NCBI GenBank assembly: GCA_021772775.1
Contig: JAJFLH010000011.1
Location: forward strand, 1 to 47,453
DNA: 47,453 bases
Source: Mariprofundus sp.
Lineage (GTDB): Bacteria; Pseudomonadota; Zetaproteobacteria; Mariprofundales; Mariprofundaceae
Direction of reading: 5' to 3'
Of the stretch, positions 42,758-47,453 are shown piece by piece. Each line of letters starts with the position of its first letter. The stretch's first letter is position 1. The notes under the pieces were generated by a model, which was given only the letters and a program-made list of their open reading frames with translations, was not told where the DNA came from and did no database searches. A program made the translations under genes and the position numbers.

Positions 42758-43393
42758 ATGATGATGAAAAAAGCACTGTTTCATTTAACTGTGTTTATAG
42801 CATTTTTCACTTCTCATTCACTGCATGCTCAAGAGCTTGAAGTATATTATGGCGCTTTGGGTGTCGGTGCTTATACGGTTAATTACACTGAAACCCGTCC
42901 AACAGGAAAAATCGCCATCTCAAACTCAGCCCGCCCTGCTGGCTTTATAAAAGCAGGTGCAGATGCACAGTTTTGGGGTGTAGAACTTCGCCTTGGTCTG
43001 GCTGGAAATGGCAGTAAAAGCTTTCCAGCAGGCACCATAGGTAGCGCCAGCCCTTTCAGCATTGACGTACAAGCCAGCCCATTCTTCTCCTATTTAGGAA
43101 AAGTGCAGTACCCTTTCAACGATGAGTTGAAAGCTTATTTACTATTTGGTGGCACCATGGCTAACTTCTCAATCACGCCATCTGGCAACCCGGTTCTTTT
43201 CAGCACCAGCGCCATAAAAACAGGTTTCACATATGGTATTGGCGCTGCATACAAACCATCCCCAGACTTTTCAGTCGACATCGAATGGATTCAATATTGG
43301 ACAGGTGTCGGCATGGTCGTCTCAGCAGCCGGCTCGTCCAAAGCATCCTTTGGCGGCTTTGGCATGTCAGTGAGTAAATCATTTGACTTTTAA
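42758..43393 (+). CDS. Outer-membrane beta-barrel protein (OmpA-like/porin family)
   Basis: The 211-residue protein has a signal peptide (cleavage after HSLHA). An eight-stranded barrel-like mature part follows, alternating YYGALGVGAYTVNYTETRPT, FWGVELRLGLAGNG, FGGTMANFSITPSG and FTYGIGAAYKPSPDFSVDIEW, and ending in SVSKSFDF with terminal phenylalanine. That is a small OprF/OmpA beta-barrel type without a peptidoglycan-binding domain. It is 37 bp upstream of the giant repeat protein and may share its transcript. Confidence 0.75.
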   Translation: MMMKKALFHLTVFIAFFTSHSLHAQELEVYYGALGVGAYTVNYTETRPTGKIAISNSARPAGFIKAGADAQFWGVELRLGLAGNGSKSFPAGTIGSASPFSIDVQASPFFSYLGKVQYPFNDELKAYLLFGGTMANFSITPSGNPVLFSTSAIKTGFTYGIGAAYKPSPDFSVDIEWIQYWTGVGMVVSAAGSSKASFGGFGMSVSKSFDF

Positions 43394-43430
43394 TCACTTT
43401 CCCTACGAACTAATTAAGCAGGTAAAAACT

Positions 43431-46400
43431 ATGCGTTTTATTTTTACATCCATCCTCATTGCAACATGCATATTGCCCTTGCATGCGTTTGCGGCAACCA
43501 CTGTAGTGGCCGATACCGTAGCAGCCAATCTGGTAAATCGATTTGCTCAGAATGCGATCAATGTAACCCCTACAGGCGGCTCGGAAGTCATCATCACCAG
43601 CGCCAACCAAACCGGCTTGGTTCAAAACGTCAATTTTGGTTCATTGCCAGCTGTTGCGCCTGCAATCCCAACCCCTGTTGTGATGAACGCGACTGGTATC
43701 ATGCTAACAAGTGGTAACATTTTGGGCGCCAACACCAATCTAGGCCCATTAGCCGGTGATGCCGATGTATTCACGGCCCTATCCAACCATCTTGCCTTCA
43801 CCACTACGGGTACATTTGACGCATCATCCTTGCAATTTAGCTTTACGGTAACACCTGGCTATTCAGCCATCACATTTGAGCTGGTATTTGCCAGTAATGA
43901 AGCTATTGGCGCCATCAATCCGGATGCTGTTGTCATCATGGTTGACGGCGTAAATTATGGCACATTGACCAACGGTATGCTGTTGAGCAATCAGACCGCA
44001 GGCGTACTGGTTGCAACCCCTGCTCCGCAGCTGGTCACCGGCTATAACAACACCTCACAAATGATGAATGTGACGGCCCCAATCAACACAGGTCTGCCAA
44101 CTCACACCATCAAAATCGCCATTGCAGATAACGTCAACGCACAGAATGATTCTGCTGTGATTGTCGGCAACTTAACGGCCACATTTGCTGCAGTGGGCGG
44201 CATGGGTGTTGGTGATGTTATCCCACCAGTACTCACACCTCCGGCTAACATTGTCATTGAAGCCACTGGCCCAACAACCAATGTTAATATCGGCACTCCT
44301 GTGGTTGCCGACAATGTCGATCTGCCCGCACCTGCGGCCACCCCTGCCCCAGCAGGCCCATACCTTGTAGGTGCAACCGTCGTCACGTGGACTGCTACGG
44401 ATGCCGCGCTCAATGTCGGAACGGCCACACAAACCATCACAGTAACCGACACAACCGCACCCGCTATAGCAGCTCCTGCGGCACAAACATTTTCGACTGC
44501 CAGCCCAACCATGGCGGCGGATATCGCTGCGCATCTAGCTACCGTTACTGCAACCGACGCAGTTGGTGTTGTACTCCCCATCACAAATGATGCGCCCCTC
44601 GTTTTCCCCGTTGGTGCGACAACAGTCACCTTCACTGTCGCAGATGTAGCGGGCAACGTAGGCACCGCAACCACGGTTATTACTGTGGCCGCTGCATCTA
44701 TCATTAATGATATTAGTGCCGTTAACTTGGCGACACGACTCACCCAATTTGATGCCAATATCGCATTCACACTGCCTGTTGCAACCGCTGTCGCCAATCA
44801 AACAGGTCTGGTTCAAACCACCAATTTCGGCACGCTCGGTGCCGCTCCACTAACGCTGCCTCAAGCAGGCATCATGTTAACTACCGGCAACATATCTGGA
44901 ACTGGCAACAGCCTAGGCCCTCTGGCCGGAGATGCAGACGTATTCAGCGCCCTGAGCACACACCCTTCATTTGCCACAGCCGGAACTGCGGATGCGGCCT
45001 CTTTACAGTTCTCATTCACTGTGCCTGTCGGCACACCATCGGTCAGCTTTGACTTCATATATGCTACCAATGAACTCATTGGCGGTATTGCACTACCGGA
45101 TGCTGTTGTTGTTATGGTGGATGGCGTCAACCGTGGTACATTCAACAATGGATTGCTGATCTCAAATCTCAATGGTGCTTTCTTAACCGCCAGCAATGGC
45201 ACTTTAATCTCAGGTTATACCAATCTGTCTCCGGCTCAGACATTAACAACACTGCTCGATCCCTTGTTAACCACACACACCATCAAGATCAGCATTGCCG
45301 ACAACACCAATGCAACAGTTGATTCTGCTCTGATCATCTCGAATATGCGCACCTCAACCAGCCCTAACAATGGTATCGGCGCACAAGGGACCGACTTCCT
45401 ACCACCAGTCATCACACCTGCTGCCAATATAGTTATCGAAGCAACCGGGCCAGCCACAGTAGTCAATCTAGGGGTACCTAGCGTAGTCGATAACATCGAT
45501 CCAAATCCTACTCTGGCAGGTGCCCCTGTCGGCCCTTATCCTGTTGGCATAACTGCAGTCACTTGGACCTCAACAGATGCTGCCGGCAATATCGGTACTG
45601 CAATTCAAACAGTTACCGTTACTGACACCACTGCCCCTGTCGTCGTAGCTCCTGCTGCACAGACATTCTCAACTGCCACAGCAACTATGGCTGCCGACAT
45701 CACGGCTCATCTGGCGACTGTCACAGCAAGTGATGTTGTTGGCGTCGTGCTGCCCATCACCAATGATGCGCCGCTAGCCGGCTTCCCGGTTGGTAACACT
45801 ACTGTCACATTTACCGCCACCGATGTCGCAGGCAATATTGGTACCGGGACTACGGTCATCACCGTAACTGCGGCTTCTATCATCAACAGCAATGTTGCCA
45901 CCACACTGGCCACACGATTGACGCAGTTTGACCCGAACATCGTTTTCTCACTGCCCGTAGCTACCGCTGCTCTAACTCAGGCTGGACTAGTAGAAACTAC
46001 CAATTTTGGAACACTTGCTGCGGCTCCCCTCACACTGACGCAAACAGGTATTATACTAACAACAGGTAATACCACAGGAACTGGCAACAATCTGGGGCTG
46101 ATTGGTGATACTGATGTATTCAATGCACTTACTGCGCACCCGCTATTTAACTCAACAGGCACTTCAGATGCAGCCTCCTTGCAGTTTTCGTTCACTGCTC
46201 CAGCCGGCACACCATCAGTAGACTTTGATCTGATTTATGCCACTAATGAAGCGTTGGTAGGTACGGCCTTCCCTGATGCTGCGGTTATTATGGTTGATGG
46301 CGTCAATCGCGCTACATTCGTTAATGGCCAGCTTCTAGCCAACCTTAACGGCGCATCTCTCAACGCCAGCAACGGCACTCTTGTTTCCGGTTACACCAAC

Positions 46401-47453
46401 CTGACACAGGCTCAAACCTTAACAGCCCTGCTGGACCCGTTGTTAGCAACACACACCATCAAGATTACTATTGCAGACAATAGCAATGCTCTGATTGATT
46501 CAGCTCTGATTCTTTCAAACATGCGCGTCTCTGCCAGCAACACCAATGGCATGGGACCAATGGGTGTAGATGTACTACCACCATCCATTACTCCAGCAGC
46601 CAACATCACCATCGAAGCGACGGCCCCAACAATGGTCGTCAATCTGGGGGTACCTACGGTAACTGATAATGTCGACCTCAACCCAGTTGCCACAGCTGCG
46701 CCAGTTGGACCATACCCGGTTGGTGTCACTATCGTAACTTGGACTTCGACTGATGCAGCTGGTAACGTAGGAACAGCAACACAAACCGTTACCGTTACTG
46801 ACACCACGGCTCCTGCCATCGTTGCACCTGCAGCACAGACATTCTCAACTGCTACCCCAACTATGGCGGCAGATATTACGGCCCATCTGGCTACCGTAAC
46901 TGCGACCGACGCAGTCGGGGTGATCTTACCAATCACCAATGATGCCCCACTCGCTGGCTTCCCGGTTGGCAACACCACAGTAACATTCACAGTACTCGAT
47001 GCGGCTGGAAATACCGGCACCGGAACCACTGTCATTACCGTAACTGCCGCCTCAATCATCAACATCAACAATGCCACCACTCTGGCAACACGATTGACTC
47101 AATTTGATGCGAATATCGCATTCTCTTTGCCCGTAGCTACAGCTGCGCTGACCCAAACAGGCCTGGTAGAAACCACCAATTTTGGAACGCTCGGTGCGAC
47201 GCCACTGACACTGCCTCAAACAGGTATTATATTAACTACTGGTAACACCACCGGAACAGGTAATAATCTGGCCTTGGCTGGTGATGCAGACGTATTTAAT
47301 GCACTGACTGCACATCCGCTGTTCACCTCAACAGGAACATCTGATGCAGCCTCTCTGCAGTTCTCATTTACAGTACCTGTTGGCACACCATCGATCAGCT
47401 TCGATCTAATCTACGCAACTAATGAACTGCTTGGCGGCACCGCCCTACCTGAT
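43431..47453 (+). CDS. Giant secreted protein of tandem choice-of-anchor L and HYR units (partial)
   Basis: ATG at 43431 follows AGGT by eight bases and the frame stays open for 1341 codons to the window edge, so the protein is larger still. A signal peptide (MRFIFTSILIATCILPLHAF) is followed by repeating units of about 393 residues starting near 24, 420, 813 and 1205. Each unit has a choice-of-anchor L domain (GIMLTTGNISGTGNSLGPLA, GDADVFSALS, ASLQFSFTVPVG, DAVVVMVDGV) and two HYR-type Ig-like domains (IEATGP...GPYPVGVTIVTWTSTDAAGN; FPVGNTTVTFTATDVAGN). Units 2-4 are closely alike. It is probably a surface adhesin or filament exported to the cell exterior; the C-terminal anchor is not visible. 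Confidence 0.85.
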   Translation, partial: MRFIFTSILIATCILPLHAFAATTVVADTVAANLVNRFAQNAINVTPTGGSEVIITSANQTGLVQNVNFGSLPAVAPAIPTPVVMNATGIMLTSGNILGANTNLGPLAGDADVFTALSNHLAFTTTGTFDASSLQFSFTVTPGYSAITFELVFASNEAIGAINPDAVVIMVDGVNYGTLTNGMLLSNQTAGVLVATPAPQLVTGYNNTSQMMNVTAPINTGLPTHTIKIAIADNVNAQNDSAVIVGNLTATFAAVGGMGVGDVIPPVLTPPANIVIEATGPTTNVNIGTPVVADNVDLPAPAATPAPAGPYLVGATVVTWTATDAALNVGTATQTITVTDTTAPAIAAPAAQTFSTASPTMAADIAAHLATVTATDAVGVVLPITNDAPLVFPVGATTVTFTVADVAGNVGTATTVITVAAASIINDISAVNLATRLTQFDANIAFTLPVATAVANQTGLVQTTNFGTLGAAPLTLPQAGIMLTTGNISGTGNSLGPLAGDADVFSALSTHPSFATAGTADAASLQFSFTVPVGTPSVSFDFIYATNELIGGIALPDAVVVMVDGVNRGTFNNGLLISNLNGAFLTASNGTLISGYTNLSPAQTLTTLLDPLLTTHTIKISIADNTNATVDSALIISNMRTSTSPNNGIGAQGTDFLPPVITPAANIVIEATGPATVVNLGVPSVVDNIDPNPTLAGAPVGPYPVGITAVTWTSTDAAGNIGTAIQTVTVTDTTAPVVVAPAAQTFSTATATMAADITAHLATVTASDVVGVVLPITNDAPLAGFPVGNTTVTFTATDVAGNIGTGTTVITVTAASIINSNVATTLATRLTQFDPNIVFSLPVATAALTQAGLVETTNFGTLAAAPLTLTQTGIILTTGNTTGTGNNLGLIGDTDVFNALTAHPLFNSTGTSDAASLQFSFTAPAGTPSVDFDLIYATNEALVGTAFPDAAVIMVDGVNRATFVNGQLLANLNGASLNASNGTLVSGYTNLTQAQTLTALLDPLLATHTIKITIADNSNALIDSALILSNMRVSASNTNGMGPMGVDVLPPSITPAANITIEATAPTMVVNLGVPTVTDNVDLNPVATAAPVGPYPVGVTIVTWTSTDAAGNVGTATQTVTVTDTTAPAIVAPAAQTFSTATPTMAADITAHLATVTATDAVGVILPITNDAPLAGFPVGNTTVTFTVLDAAGNTGTGTTVITVTAASIININNATTLATRLTQFDANIAFSLPVATAALTQTGLVETTNFGTLGATPLTLPQTGIILTTGNTTGTGNNLALAGDADVFNALTAHPLFTSTGTSDAASLQFSFTVPVGTPSISFDLIYATNELLGGTALPD
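44691..47453 (+). repeat. Tandem 1.18-kb coding repeats
   Basis: Equivalent points fall at 44691, 45870 and 47046, so the periods are 1179 and 1176 bp, both multiples of three. DNA identity between units is high enough to recognise long shared stretches by eye; the last copy runs off the window. Confidence 0.85.

Noticed and set aside
44102-47080. Several long minus-strand frames (up to 231 codons) over the right end
   Set aside because: They are Ala/Val/Thr-rich shadows of the repetitive plus-strand gene starting at 43431, repeat with its period, and show no start signals or family motifs.

Overview
The window is a stretch of chromosome from a free-living Gram-negative bacterium. It carries outer-membrane barrels, type II secretion genes, a 6-phosphogluconate dehydrogenase/G6PDH/6-phosphogluconolactonase operon and NsrR-type control of nitrogen-oxide stress, so it is most likely a proteobacterium. 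A microaerobic lineage such as the Zetaproteobacteria would fit, but that is an impression, not a demonstration. I saw no rRNA, tRNA or CRISPR array.

Left part (1-15.3 kb) is accessory DNA. It holds the tail of an IS30 transposase, a REP-associated tyrosine transposase bounded by perfect 18-bp inverted repeats, an IS3 remnant and a complete IS110 transposase with a possible bridge-RNA region. These are followed by a BrnT/BrnA toxin-antitoxin pair, a 2286-residue surface protein (cadherin/Ig-like, HYR and FG-GAP repeats, choice-of-anchor U, glycine-cysteine C-terminal sorting signal), a stand-alone LuxR-type HTH protein and a ParE/ParD pair. A field of palindromic dispersed repeats surrounds a GIY-YIG endonuclease gene that an 884-bp IS481-type element has cut in two; a 7-bp target duplication is visible and excision restores the frame exactly. 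A wrecked HigB/HigA module closes the region.

Middle (15.3-24.3 kb): a 659-residue regulator joins two LuxR-type HTH domains to an alpha/beta-hydrolase domain whose nucleophile serine is replaced by glutamine. It overlaps a secreted sphingomyelinase-like phosphodiesterase. Then come gnd-zwf-pgl (oxidative pentose phosphate pathway) and, on the other strand, a MotA/TolQ/ExbB-type channel protein paired with a TolR-like protein that carries a von Willebrand A domain.

24.3-30.3 kb is the most interesting block: a minus-strand cluster divergent from nsrR. In transcription order it encodes a soluble group I truncated haemoglobin, a membrane-anchored copy of it, a 2Fe-2S/FAD/NAD reductase, a two-domain multicopper oxidase, a triheme cytochrome c, a membrane protein of unknown function, and a 37-residue protein that is almost identical to the membrane anchor of the second haemoglobin. 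A good promoter overlaps an NsrR-like operator. The set looks like a membrane-tethered nitric-oxide/nitrite defence or respiratory module.

Right part (30.3-47.4 kb) is more ordinary at first: membrane proteins, a short haem-copper-oxidase-like subunit, a YajR-like MFS transporter, a DedA protein fused to a degenerate GGDEF domain, and a gspD-gspE-gspF operon followed by a small membrane protein and a divergent YidD homologue. The window ends with an outer-membrane barrel protein and the first 1341 codons of a very long secreted protein built from ~393-residue tandem units of choice-of-anchor L plus HYR domains.
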